Made by a program: the position numbers and the translations under genes. From contig JALGQZ010000001.1 of assembly GCA_023105745.1 (NCBI GenBank), positions 54,754,937 through 54,818,936 on the forward strand: a stretch of DNA of 64,000 nt. The letters run 5' to 3'. This DNA comes from Austropuccinia psidii. Taxonomy: Eukaryota; Basidiomycota; Pucciniomycetes; Pucciniales; Sphaerophragmiaceae. Below are positions 11,721 through 22,880 of this stretch, one piece after another; positions within the stretch are counted from its first letter, which is position 1; every line of letters starts with the position of its first letter. The notes beneath the pieces were generated by a model. The model saw only the letters and a list, made by a program, of their open reading frames with translations. It was not told where the DNA came from and did not search any database.

Positions 11721-13800
11721 TTTGTTTTCTCTTCTCTCTCTGATATGTTTTACACTATTCCCATTGATTCTGGTGCTACCAACTCATCTATTGCAAAGCA
11801 AATTTTTCACAAGTATTCTTTGACCATGTCAGAACTCCCAGAGAAGATTCCCCTTATCATTCTTGACTCCTCTGAGTCTCCTTCTTTATTTTTGACTCAC
11901 CATACTAAATATATGTTTGAGCTCCCTTCTTTCCCAAGCTTTGAATGGGACTTTTTAGTCATTGATACTCCCAAGAGAGAAGACCTCATATTGGGCTTTC
12001 ACTTTCTCAATCATTTTGATCCATCTATTGATTGGAGGCAAGGGCGGATCCCCTTTAATGCTGATCATAAGGACTATTATGATCCTTCAAAATCTTCCAG
12101 TAATGACTTTTCTTCTTCCAGATCATGTGCAGCTCTGGTTGGTGATTCTAGAACACCATCATTTCCATCTTCTGTCCATATTCCTTCCCTTAGTTCCCAT
12201 CATTCATTACTATCATCTAGGGATGAAATCTTCAAAGAGATTCAAGATGTTGAAGAAGATAATTCTGTATCTTGACTGCATCTCTTCTTTGGGAATATGG
12301 ACCTTCCTCCTTCATCTTATCATGACTCCCTGGAGGAGTTGTGGGATGAAGAGGAAGGGCCAGAAGAAACAGGAACTATGATGAAGGTTGTTCCTTCTGT
12401 TTATTACCACTATTTGGATATATTCTCCAAAGTGAAAGCAGAGAAACTTCCTCCTCACTGCGCCTGTGATCATCATATCAAGCTGGAAGGGTCTCTACCT
12501 CCAACTGGGGTGATCTACTCTTTATCAAACCAAGAGTGAGATACACTCTGGGCCTACATTTCAGAGAATGTAGAGAAAGGTTTCATCCGGCCAAGCTCCT
12601 CTTCAACAGGAGCACCTGTCCTCTTTGTCAAAAAGAAATATTGTGGCCTCCATTTGTGTGTCGATTACCGCAAACTCAATGCTGTTACTAGGAAGAACAA
12701 ATATCCTGTTCCTCCCATGAATCAGCTTCTTACTTTTTTTAATGGTTCTTCTATATTCTCCAAGATTGATTTGCGTGGTGCATATAACCTTCTCAGAATC
12801 AAGGAGGGTGATGAAAATTTGACATGTTTTAGAACTAAATATGGCAGCTATGAGTATTTGGTTATTCCATTTTGGCTCACCAATGGTCCTGCCTCTTTCC
12901 AAAACCTTGTCAATGATATTTTTTATGATCTTCTTGATATTTATGTTGTGGTTTATTTGGATGAAACTATGGTCTTTTCCAAATATGAAGAAGAACATGT
13001 CACTCATGTGTCCACTGTTCTTTCCAGACTCAGAGCCAATAACCTCTTTGCTAAGGCCGCCAAGTGCCTATTTAATGTTTCTAGTGTAGAGTACTTATGT
13101 TATGTTGTTTCTTCTGAAGGCCTCAAGATGGACCAAGAAAAAGGCCAGAAAATTCTTAATTGGCCACCTCCAAGAAACCTCAAGGCACTTCAATCATTAC
13201 TTGGCTTTGCCAATTTTTACCGCCATTTCATCAAGAATTATTCAAAGAAGAGTAATTCACTGACAAGTTTCCTCAAGAAATATTCCCGTTTCCTCCTCAA
13301 TGAGGAAGCTCCTAGACAGTTTCATCAACTCAAAGAGGCATTCACCATTGCTCCAATCCTTTCTCACTTTGATCCTTCTCTACCTGCCATTTTAGAAACT
13401 GATGCATGGGATTATGCCTTGGGTGCTGTACTAAGTCAGATTTATGACTAAGGAAAACATCCCATTGCATTTGATAGCTTCAAGCTTCTCCCAGCTGAGC
13501 TCAATAATGAGATTCATGACAAGGAACTCCTTGGCATAATCTGGGCTCTCAATTGCTGGAGATCTTTTCTCCTTCCACTTTCTTCCTCTTTTGAAGTTCT
13601 CACCAATCATTCCTCAGATCAATATTTTATGTCATCAAAGATTCTCACTTGCCGTCAAGCCCTCTGGGCTGAATTTCTCTCTGAATTCCATTTTTCAATC
13701 ACCTACCCCCTGGCCACCCTTCCAGATGCATTGTCACGTTGAGACGACATTTACCCAAAGAGGGGGGAAGATTTCATTAGCAAGAATCCAATGAATTATC
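11721..13800 (+). pseudogene. D pol: protease, reverse transcriptase, RNase H
   Basis: The reading frame of gag continues. Protease: IPIDSGATNSSI near 11757 (catalytic DSG). Reverse transcriptase: LCVDYRKLNAVTRKNKYPVP at 12651, FSKIDLRGAYNLLRIKEGDE, and the active-site block VVYLDETMVFSKYEEEHV near 12950, where the usual YLDD has become YLDE, so polymerase activity should be lost. RNase H: ILETDAWDYALGAVLSQ at 13396, then NEIHDKELLGIIWALNCW and LPDALSR. Stops at 12273, 12537, 13449 and about 13741 are all in the same frame, without a frameshift through this long stretch. The parts are those of a chromovirus Pol. Confidence 0.88.
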
Positions 13801-13984
13801 AAAAAAAATCAAGCAAGATGAAATTCAAGCCTCAAAATTCTTTGCAGTCAAGGTGGAAGCATTTTCAAATTTGATTGAATCAATTCAGAAGGCAATATGG
13901 CAAGATTCTCAATACAGAAGTATTCTTCAAGATTTGGGTAAAGGTAAATGTGTCTAATATTATTCTCTTGATTCCTCTTCCTAA

Positions 13985-15330
13985 CTTCTCCTGTTCAAAG
14001 ATTGGGTAATGGTCCCAAATGACCCCACAATTCAACTCAGCATACTTCAAGAAAGGCATGACTCTCCTCTAGCTGGACACCCTGGCCCAGAGAAGACTCT
14101 CAAACTTTTCAAGAAGGATTTTCCGTGGCCTGGAATGACTCAAGTTATCAAGGATTATGTATCATCCTGTCAACAGTGTTTGAGAAACAAAAATATTCAC
14201 CACAAGAAGTTTGGACTCCTAAAACCACTTCCAATTCCAAATGGTCCTTGGATTTGTCTTTCAATGGATTTCATCACTCAATTGCCACTTTCCATTTCCT
14301 TTGACTTAATCCTTGTCATAGTGGACATATTCTCAAAAATTCCAGTTTTCATTCCAACAATGTCTTCAATTACTTCATTAGATTTGGCCATTTATTCATT
14401 AAGAATATTTTCTCAAAGCATGGCCTTCCTTCAAGCATGGTTAGTGATAGAGGTTCTCTTATTGTTTCTTCCTTTTGGACCAATCTTTATCAGCAGCTCA
14501 AGATTTCAAGAGATCTCTCAACTTCTTACCATCCAGAAACTGATGGACAGACAGAGAGGGTAAATCAGATACTAGAACAGTACCTTTAGATGTATGTAAG
14601 TTATTATCAAGATGATTTGAACACCTGGCTCCCTCTGTCTGAATTTTCCTACAATAAGTCTGACCACTCTTCAACAAAACCATCACCATTTTTCACTGTT
14701 TATGGAAGAGATCCACATTTTGACTCAGCTCAAATTACTCAAGATACTCCTGTTGGAAAGTTATCAACAAAACTCCAATCAGTACAGCAAGATGTCAAGA
14801 GTGAACTTGAAGTTTCCATTCACAGGTTTAAGAGGTATGCAGATAAAAGTAGAGCAAGTCCACCTGTTTTCAATCCTGGTGACATGGTATGGCTTGCTTA
14901 CAAGAACATAAAATCAGCTGGAACCACCAAAAAATTGTCTGAAAGATGGTTGGGTCCTTTTCCAATCTTGAAGAAGGTCAGCACTTATTCCTACCACCTC
15001 AATCTCCCATCTCAATTGAAGTCCATCCACCCAGTCTTCCATATTTCACTCTTAGAACCAGTTAAGACATCAACAATCCCAAATAGGCATCAAGAGCCTC
15101 CTCCTCCAATCATCATTGAAGAATAAGAGGAATGGGAAGTCTCTCAAATACTGGACTCAAAGCTTAAGAGAGGAAAATAATGGTATTTGGTGGAATGGAA
15201 AGGCTTCAGTAAAGACTCAGAAAGATCCACTTGGGAACCAACTGAAAACCTCAAGAATTGTCCTGAACTGGTTAAGAATTTTCATTCTTTAAATCCTGAC
15301 AAGCCAGGACCCAATTCTTCAAGAGCTTGA
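13985..15330 (+). pseudogene. D integrase and chromodomain
   Basis: A frame change lies between RNase H and the integrase. The zinc-binding N-terminus reads HDSPLAGHPGPEKTLKLF...CQQCLRNK (H-H-C-C), from 14009. The core has SMDFITQLPLS (first Asp), VSDRGS near 14440 (second Asp, other frame) and HPETDGQTERVNQ near 14530 (third position Glu region). From 14590 the C-terminal part runs through WLGPFPILKKVSTYSYHLNL and HPVFHISLLEP. After it, at about 15127-15290, there is a chromodomain with two stops: EEWEVSQILDSKLKR and YLVEWKGFSKDS...TWEPTENLKNC. Chromodomains of this kind bind modified histones and steer insertion. Confidence 0.85.
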
Positions 15331-16131
15331 TTTTTTATTGTGCTTGGTGGGGAGAGGAATTACCAAAAGCAAGTCCCACTCCTGGTATGCACCTTTAGGG
15401 GTATTCTACTCTTTTCTGTTGTAAGCATCACCTTGGCTACTCTGTGAGCACTCTCCAAATTTTGGACACAGATCTTTTTCCTGGCTTTGAACATCAATTC
15501 CAAATATTATGGCCATTTTCACTTGGGCAAATTTACCATTCCCTTTATCAATTTCCTTCCAAGTCTTTCCAATTCCAAGTCATTTTTTCAACAAATTCAT
15601 TTTCTTTTATGGCACTGGCGGGAGTGGTAATTACCAAAAGTAAGTTCCTTCCCTCGTGTGCACTTCCCTGAGGGGTCTACAATCTATCAAAACATCACCT
15701 TGGCCACTTTGTGAGCACCTGGCATCAAATTTCTCTTTCCAGGTCCTTGGCCAATTTAAAACTTAGTTATCAACCTCTGTGATGAAGATTTCAACCTCCT
15801 CAAGATTCATTTCTCTTTTATTTTTTCTTTTCTTATTTTCATTTTCATTATTGTATTTTCATTTTCATCTTCATCTTAAAATTTCTCTTATCATGTTAAA
15901 TTTCACATCAAGATTATCATTCATTTCATTCATTATCAAATCTTGAAGCCCATGTCAAAAGAAGATCAAGCAAGTCCCACGTCATATGCCAACATTTTAA
16001 TATCAGTATCAAATTCATTGTTCTTAAAAGAACTCCTCATTATCCCTCTGTCAAAACTCTTTCCAATAGCCTTAACAGGCTTCACCTTCTATTGGTGCTC
16101 AGGAGCTCACCATTTCAAGGTGGGGGGTTAC
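15331..16131 (+). other. D 3' non-coding region with duplicated segment and polypurine tract
   Basis: About 800 bp follow the chromodomain without a credible gene. A segment starting near 15345 (AATTACCAAAAG at 15358, then CATCACCTTGGC and GTGAGCAC) recurs 271 bp later (AATTACCAAAAG at 15629), so the region holds two diverged tandem copies. It ends with the purine tract AAGGTGGGGGG near 16118-16128, next to the 3' LTR. The frames at 15444 and 15943 are not supported. Confidence 0.65.
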
Positions 16132-17661
16132 TGTCACAACCATGGAAATCCACCCTCTTGGACCTCATCATGGCATATCCCTGCCATATCCATAATCATT
16201 GGCCAAATTGGCCATTGTCATGTCTTATGGCCTTAATGGTCATTTTCTCATCTAGGGCCAACCTGGCCCCTCCACCATCATCAAGCCATTCTAGGCTGTC
16301 TCTTTGCTTTTGGGCATATTGGGTATTTTTCATACAACAGGTAAAATACAGCCCAAAAGCCTGTATTTGGCTTTTTAAGCTTTAAATACAGTTTGCGCAC
16401 TTTGACGCAGTTTGCGCACTTTTGCGCATTTGGCTGTATTAAGCCATTTAGGCAATATTTCTCATTTATTATGTGAAATATGCCCAAAAGGCCATATCAG
16501 GCCTTTTGGGGCTTAACTAGGAGATTTGTGAATTTTGTGCATTTTGCGCACTTCTGCCACTTTTGCGCATTTTTGCACACTTTGATGCAATACAGTTTTA
16601 AAGCTGTATTAGCTGTATTTAGCCAAATACCCCAAAAGACACTTTATCACCTCTGAAGCCTCCAAAACTCAAGTTTCACTCTTATCCTCCTGGCATCATT
16701 CCAAAAGACATTTGGCCACATTCAACCTTCAGTAACCAAAAGTGCCATATATGGTGTTATACACCATTATGCATCTTTTTTCAGCGGAAATCCAATGGGG
16801 GAAATTTAAAATAGTTCTTTCAACTTTTCAACAGGTCATCAAGGCACACCTTCCAGAGGATTCATCAAGGCTCAAGGGCAAGTGTCATAATCTCAAATAC
16901 CAAGGACACCATCAAGCAATCAATGGTTATTCTCACTCACAGTATTCCTCCAAGGGAGTACTGGCTGTTCATTCTCAAGGGATATTCAAGAGGCAGTTCC
17001 AAAACAAGTTGTCAAGTGTCAATGCTCCATCAATCAAGCTTGGCAATCACATTCATTTCAATAAAGTCTGGATTCATCAAGACCTGTATTTCAATCATAC
17101 ATCATGGGAAAATCATTCAACACAGTTCATTTCCCAATCTGGCAAAGTATACACTCCATCAGACAATCAATAAAGCTTCCAGTATTAAATACAGGACCAC
17201 TGCTAGCCTGAAGGAGTAAAGCTCTCAAACTTTCACATGTACCAGCCTCCTTTGACCCTAGGGGGTTTTTACCCCAGTTAATTAATATATTTTGATATTA
17301 TTTTATCTTTATTTATCTTATCATTTTGTTAAGTGAATACTGATATTATAAAGTCAGTCATTCAGCACCTTTTCTCTTTTCTTTCTTTGCCTGTCAATGG
17401 ATATTTGGTGGTCATATCCTTACTAATTCCATTGTTCATTTTGGCAGGTTTAAACAGTGATTAAGGACTTACTTGGTTTGCTCTTTGGCCAATTGGCTTC
17501 TCATTTCACTTATTGCATCTCATCTTTGCACTTTCATCCTTCTTAGAGAAATTTATTCTTTTATTTTATTTCCTTGATTCTTTTGGAGTCTTCCAAGTGA
17601 GTTTCCTGATTGCTGAGTTCCAGGAAACTCTTGTTTTTTCTGTCCAAGAACCACTGTGGCA
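16132..17661 (+). repeat. D 3' LTR (1530 bp)
   Basis: It starts TGTCACAACCATGG and ends GTGGCA, and is followed by GGCAT, matching the duplication at 8095-8099. The 11-bp hairpin stem is kept at 16483-16510. The GCGC array has a different layout from the 5' LTR, with clusters at 16388-16430 and 16526-16587. Confidence 0.88.
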
Positions 17662-17666
17662 GGCAT

Positions 17667-18600
17667 ATTCACAAATATAATTAGTGACAAAGATCCAAAT
17701 TCAACTCAGCACTATGGACAAATCCTAAAAAATCATTTGGAACAAATTTGTCCTTCTCTACAGCCTACCATCCAAGAACTGATGGCCTGGCTGAAAGAAT
17801 AATCCAAACCTCAGAAGATACGGTGAGAAAGGTCTGTGCATATGGCCTTTAATTGAAAGACTGTGATGGGTTCACACATGATTGGTGTACTCTTTTACCA
17901 TCACCGGAATCAGAATATAAAACATCCATTCATTCCAGTACCAATCAAACTCCTGCTATTCTAGAGAAGGGATGGCATCCCAAATTACCTCAATATTCAT
18001 TAAGGAAAGATTTGGTTGAAATACATCCCACAGCTAGTAGCTTCAAAGGATTGCTAGAAAAAGCTAGAAAGTATGCAGTAAGGTTCATGGAATACTAACT
18101 TTCATATGCCAAAGACAAATGGGAAAGATCACAAGCCACTCCAGATTTCAAAGTGGGATATTTAGTACTTGTATCTACCACTAACTTAAATAACCTCAAA
18201 AGATGTAAAAAAATGAAAGAATCCTTTGCAGGAACTTTTGCTATTAAGGTCCTCCATAGATAAAATGCAATTGAAGTAGAATTATCTGAGGAACTTAGCA
18301 ATAAGCATGCTAAAATTCCAGTAAACTTGGAAAAACCATATAAGTTTAGTGATTCTGAAAAGTTTCCTTCAAGAAATAAAGTTACCCAGCAAAGAACTCC
18401 TATTTAATCATATGGTACTAGGAAAATCACCAAAGTTCTCAAATGTAGGAAGTTAAGAACCAATAAAGGAAGGGAATACTTTGTTAGGTACAATGACCCA
18501 ACTTGTGAAGATGATTGGTTAGCAGAAAAAGATATACCTGAAGCAACCAAAATTATTAGAAAGTTCAGAAACACTAGAAATTACAATATTACAAAGTAAT
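17667..18600 (+). pseudogene. G1 integrase C-terminal part with chromodomain-like tail
   Basis: This continues the integrase interrupted at 8094: NIISDKDPNSTQ holds the second Asp, then DGFTHDWCTLLPSPESEYKT, SIHSSTNQTPAILEKGW and KDLVEIHPTASSFKGLL. After the linker (DFKVGYLVLVSTTNLNNL) it ends in REYFVRYNDPTCEDDWLAEK and DIPEATKIIRKF, which has the shape of a diverged chromodomain, and a stop near 18599. Several stops and at least one frameshift occur. Its nearest relatives here are the integrases of B1 and B2. Confidence 0.8.
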
Positions 18601-18607
18601 ATTTTTT

Positions 18608-18620
18608 GAGGGGAAGGGAA
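18608..18620 (+). other. G1 polypurine tract
   Basis: GAGGGGAAGGGAA abuts the 3' LTR start TGTGAGCC at 18621, which is the expected place for plus-strand priming. Confidence 0.75.
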
Positions 18621-20399
18621 TGTGAGCCTTAGAGGTATTTTCATATACCCAAAAGACCACAAATAATAAAACAAGATACAATTATAAATAAAACAAATTT
18701 ATTTATATTTCAAAAACAAAAAATTAAAATAAAAATATAAATTTATATACAAAAATGGATATTTAATTATAATTTAAAGATAAAGTTACATTGAAATTTA
18801 AAATTGTGAGAACACATTTTTACTCAAAAGAGTTAGGTAAAAATGAATTTTTAACAAAATCACTGAAATTGAAATATTTTTGGAAGAAATTCAAATCAAA
18901 ATTATCATAAATGTTTATCCAATAAATAAACATAAGAAAATTGGGTCACCATTGGATTCCTCATAAAAAATAAGGTGGGGTCACCTCTGGGTGAAATTTC
19001 TGTAACTCAACTTTAAATAAGCTTAAAGTAAGCTTTTAGTATTTTCTGTATAAAAATTGAAAATCCTCAAACCCTTCATCTAATTCACATCGCATGTAGT
19101 TTTAACCATCAATTTTTGTGTTAAAAACAAGGTGTGGTGTGTAGTTTAGAAGTTATGAGGAATTGAAGTATTTTCAATTGAAATGTCAAAATGTGTGTGT
19201 GTATCACATGAGTGAATTGTCATTTACATATGAGGTATCAATTATTACAGTTGTGTAACTGTAAAACTTAATTGAATTTCATGTGTAAATTAGAAGTATA
19301 TTATATGATGAGGAATTAAAGAAAAAATATTTTGGAGGGGGAAAGGGAATCTTGGCTTCAAGAGAGCCAGACCACAAATTTTTTGCTGACAGTTGTGAGA
19401 TTTCAAAATCCATGCAAAGGTTCATCACTTTTGGCCTGGAATTGAGTCACAGGGTCTGTGACCCAATTGATGATGAGGTTTTGATACCAACCAGGGCAGT
19501 TTTACTGTTGCCAAGAGGGTAAAACTACCCTTAAGATGAAACAATAATAGTAAAAAACTTTTAAACTGGTTTTGAAGTATCTTATACACATTCTGAGGTG
19601 TTTTGAAGGCTTAAAAGCCAGTATTACTATAGCAATGGCATACTTACAGGTTCAAAATGGCTAGAACCAGCCCCTTTTTGGTCTAAACCAGGGTTCAATG
19701 ATGCAATAATTGGCTTTTCTGTTTTCAGATTGTTTCCCACAACTGAAAAGGGTATATTTTACTTTTGGAGTAAGGAAATTGGTGGCTATAAGAGAATGTC
19801 TTCTCTGCCCCGCTTTTCTCTTCATGCTAGAATGTTTTCCTTTTATGATTAATTCAACACTGTTAAGTTAATTAATAAAAGATTCCAACTACTTTTTTAG
19901 AATCATTTTAAGTGTTTAAACCATGTGAAAAATCATTATAATCATTGTTTGTAACTCTTATAATCATTTTTACCCTTGAACCACCCCATAAGTGAATTAA
20001 AGCATCTTTCATCACTCTTAACTTTTTCACTTTGTTTCCAAATTCACTCTGGTCCCTTTTATGTGTGTTTTCTCTTTATTAATATTTTGAAATATTTTTT
20101 TCTCATATTAATTGCCTGCAGTTCTTTGCTCAATTAATTCCAAATGAAATCAGTGTTCAAGAAATTTCTTTTGTAAGCTTAAATATCTCTTGTAGAATAT
20201 TTTTGTATATCTTTTTATTGTTGGTAAGCCAATAAATCTTTATAGTATTTTTTTTATACTTATACAGCTAAAAACAATAAAATTGGAATTTTTACTCTTA
20301 GAGATGATATGTCATAATATTTTTAATCAAGTTGTACCTTATACAATTTTGAGGACAGGAAAAGTACTTGGGTGTAATCACAGTTTTATATTCAAACCT
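18621..20399 (+). repeat. G1 3' LTR (about 1.78 kb)
   Basis: It matches the 5' LTR throughout, with many small differences, so G1 is old. The end is eroded: where the solo copy has ACACCTTACA, this one reads AAACCT before TCAAT. The bases 20405-20416 are a 12-bp scrap of C1 pol left between G1 and B1. Confidence 0.8.
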
Positions 20400-20416
20400 T
20401 CAATCAGTACCCAATC

Positions 20417-22380
20417 TGGAATCCTTTGTGACATGACCACATACCCAACAAGGTCACAAGAAATATTTAAAATAATTATACCTTAAAACTAAAAAATTGC
20501 CATAAATAGGCATAAAACTTGGTTTAACTCGAAAGCCAATGAATAAAAATTTAAAATAAATTACACCATTGGATTCCCCATGGTGAAATACACATATATC
20601 ATTTTTATGGGATATCTGTAAAGTCAATATTTAATGAGTTATAAGTAATAATACCTTATAAAAAACATGAATCCTTAATTATTTCAAATACCAATGAATC
20701 AACATGTGAAATAAATGGTACCTTTGGATTCTCCATGAACCTCTTCACATAAAACAATTAAGAAGCTAATCTCCAAAGTCAATACTTAAGGAGTCAAGCT
20801 GAATATATGCCCTTTTTGGTCAACGCATATATTCAAGGATTTTAGCTAATATCTTTTGAAATATACATGATAGAGTGATGAACCAAAACCGAATTCACCA
20901 CATAATTACTGTTAAAATACAGAAATGAACTTTACTTCACAAGTTATGAACAAGGTGAATACCTGTAATGGATTATTGATTAAAATCAATAGAGCTGTTG
21001 ACCACTTTGTTGTGAAAGTGGTCCAAACTTAAAAAAAGTAGACAGTTGGATTCTACTAGTTCATTTGTGAAGAATGATGTATTTCTTACTATAATATTCA
21101 AGGTATAACCCCTTGAAATCATGGTTTGAAGTTTAAAATATTAAATTTTAACAGAAAAGATGAGTTACAAGAAAAATCATCAAAAATACAGTTTTGATGA
21201 TGTAATTATATGCTCTTGAAAGTGGAATGAAGGAATTCCAAGCTATCAGAATCCACTCTCAGAATAGCTTTAGCGTGTATAAGCTAAAAGGTATTAACAA
21301 TCAAATTTAAGCTTAAATTTGATCATTTATGATTACTCACTGTAATCTTATTTCAAGCTTAACAGTCATATAAGTGATACAATTGATGAATACCATTAGA
21401 TTATGATTAATACTCATAAAATCCACAAAGTTTAGGTTTCTTCCAAGCCCATTATGTCATCAAACCTAAATTTACAGTGATAGCTGTAAATAATGGCATA
21501 ATTATGAGGTAAGATGGTTTGATCATGATGTAATCATCACCAAACCTTAAAATATTTATCAATTCTAGTAGAAAGCATCAGTAAACGTCTAATAGAAGCC
21601 TTCTTCACTCTAAGAGGGAGGTATTTACTATAAATAGAGCTCTCTTTACTTTGTTTTCCCATCAAAAACTTCCAAAACATTAAATCATTAAATCAAAAGG
21701 TAATTTCTCTATTCTTTATATATAAAACTTTTATATTATTAAAGACAAAAGATAATCTTATTATAATAATCATCTCTGACATCATTATTACAATTATTTA
21801 GTTGTTTTGTTAAAATTTCTCTTAAAAACCTCTATTCCACGTAAATTCAAAAAAAATTGTAATTTCTCTTAAACTTTATTGTAATTACAATTAAAATAAG
21901 TTGTATTTACATTTTTTGGAATAAAGTTATTCAAAATTATTATATGTGGCATTCAAAGTAGGTTATTTCTCTCATTATAATAATTTTTTCTGTATTATTA
22001 GTTTAATAATTCAATAATTAATATAAATAGTATTTATATTAATTCATGACTTTAGTATTAGTAATATTATTGGTATTAATTGTTTTTCTTAATAAAAAGA
22101 AATTTTTTACGTCTTTATTATTTATTTGTAACAATAATAAGGGGCTTTTTAATATATCAATTATCTTATATTAATATATTTATTTAATATACTTTTTTTT
22201 ATAATATAAATTATATTATTATATTTATTTAATAATAAAACTATTTTTACGCCATAATTATAATAATTCTTTATTATTATAATTATTTTTATCTTATTTA
22301 TTTTATTTATAAGGACATTCATAGTACAATAAGTAAAATATTAGTAATTTTTACTTATTGTTTGATAGTCAAAGCCTACA
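20417..22380 (+). repeat. B1 5' LTR (1964 bp)
   Basis: The first 22 bases align position by position with the LTR starts at 39645, with the reverse of 27275 and with 63917, after which all share GACCACATA-like sequence (ACCACATA at 63917). It ends CCTACA, followed at once by the primer site. TATAAATAG at 21629-21637, followed by AGCTC, is the likely core promoter. No genes are inside; the frame at 20283-20486 only straddles the G1/B1 border. Confidence 0.88.
21629..21637 (+). promoter_or_regulatory. TATA box of B1 5' LTR
   Basis: TATAAATAG is followed by AGCTC. The same string occurs in the B1 3' LTR (40875-40883) and, on the minus strand, in both B2 LTRs (26037-26045 and 34677-34685) and in B3 (59195-59203). 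Five copies of different age keep it, which supports a promoter role. Confidence 0.6.
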
Positions 22381-22398
22381 TTTGGGGGCCTGGCTGTG
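22381..22398 (+). other. B1 primer binding site
   Basis: TTTGGGGGCCTGGCTGTG directly follows the LTR end. B2 has TTTGGGGGCCTGGCCATG in the same place on the other strand. TGG begins after two extra T residues, which fits the complement of a tRNA 3' CCA end with a short offset; I cannot name the tRNA. Confidence 0.6.
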
Positions 22399-22880
22399 AT
22401 ATTTACTCTAAAACAACCTTTAAAAAGATTCTAATTGTGTTTATCCAATAATAAATTACAATTATGATCATAAAATTATATAATAAATTTATCTTTATTA
22501 ATTTTAAATACTATTGAGGCATTTGGAAAGAAATTTTACTGTTTTACCCATGGTTTTTCACATCCTTAGACTTGCAAGAACTTTCTTTGAGTGACTCTAG
22601 TAATTAAAGAAGATATTTTATAAATTGAAAATAATTTTATAAAAAGAATCATACTCATTTTTTATTTTATTCTTTAAAAATAAAAACATAAAAAAAAATA
22701 AAGAAAAATATATAAATAAAAACCAATAAAAAAAGTTATTTTTATTCATTTTAATTTCATTTCTTTATTTATTTTCATTTTTTAAGATATAAAAAGAATT
22801 TTTACATGGAAAGTTGCCATATCCTACCAAAATCAAAACTTATTATATAAAAGACTTATATTAATTTGTCTTTTTTAGTG
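22399..22880 (+). other. B1 leader, AT-rich, without a gene
   Basis: About 480 bp of A- and T-runs lie between the primer site and the first Gag-like frame. The matching leader of B2 is at about 33432-33914. It shows no conserved frame. A pyrimidine run with TTTTTTAG just before TGTTTGAAG could be a splice acceptor. Confidence 0.5.

Larger units (their letters stand above)
8100..17661 (+). mobile_element. D: gypsy chromovirus, nested in G1 integrase
   Basis: LTRs at 8100-9618 and 16132-17661 both start TGTCACAACCATGG and end in CA. The target duplication GGCAT is at 8095-8099 and 17662-17666. Gag, protease, reverse transcriptase, RNase H, integrase and a chromodomain follow in that order on the plus strand. 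The frame from 10323 to about 13790 is continuous except for a handful of stop codons, so this copy decayed mainly by point mutation. Its Gag starts MPIQHSPPARKTRSQ, a type I associate with abundant elements in the myrtle rust genome. It is clearly a different family from G1, B1 and B2. Confidence 0.9.
862..20399 (+). mobile_element. G1: gypsy LTR retrotransposon, carrying nested D
   Basis: LTRs of about 1.8 kb at 862-2673 and 18621 to about 20399 share the start TGTGAGCCTTAGAGG. Between them lie gag, protease, reverse transcriptase, RNase H and integrase on the plus strand, all heavily mutated, and the 9.6-kb element D sits in the integrase. Without D it is about 10 kb. The flanks TTGAT (857-861) and TCAAT (20400-20404) could be a decayed duplication differing by two transitions; the exact right end is uncertain by a few bases. 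The target was the 3' end of C1 pol. Its proteins belong to the same lineage as B1 and B2 but to a different, more decayed family. Confidence 0.8.

Noticed and set aside
12603..13007. 134-codon minus-strand frame opposite D reverse transcriptase
   Set aside because: Shadow of the well-supported reverse transcriptase on the plus strand.
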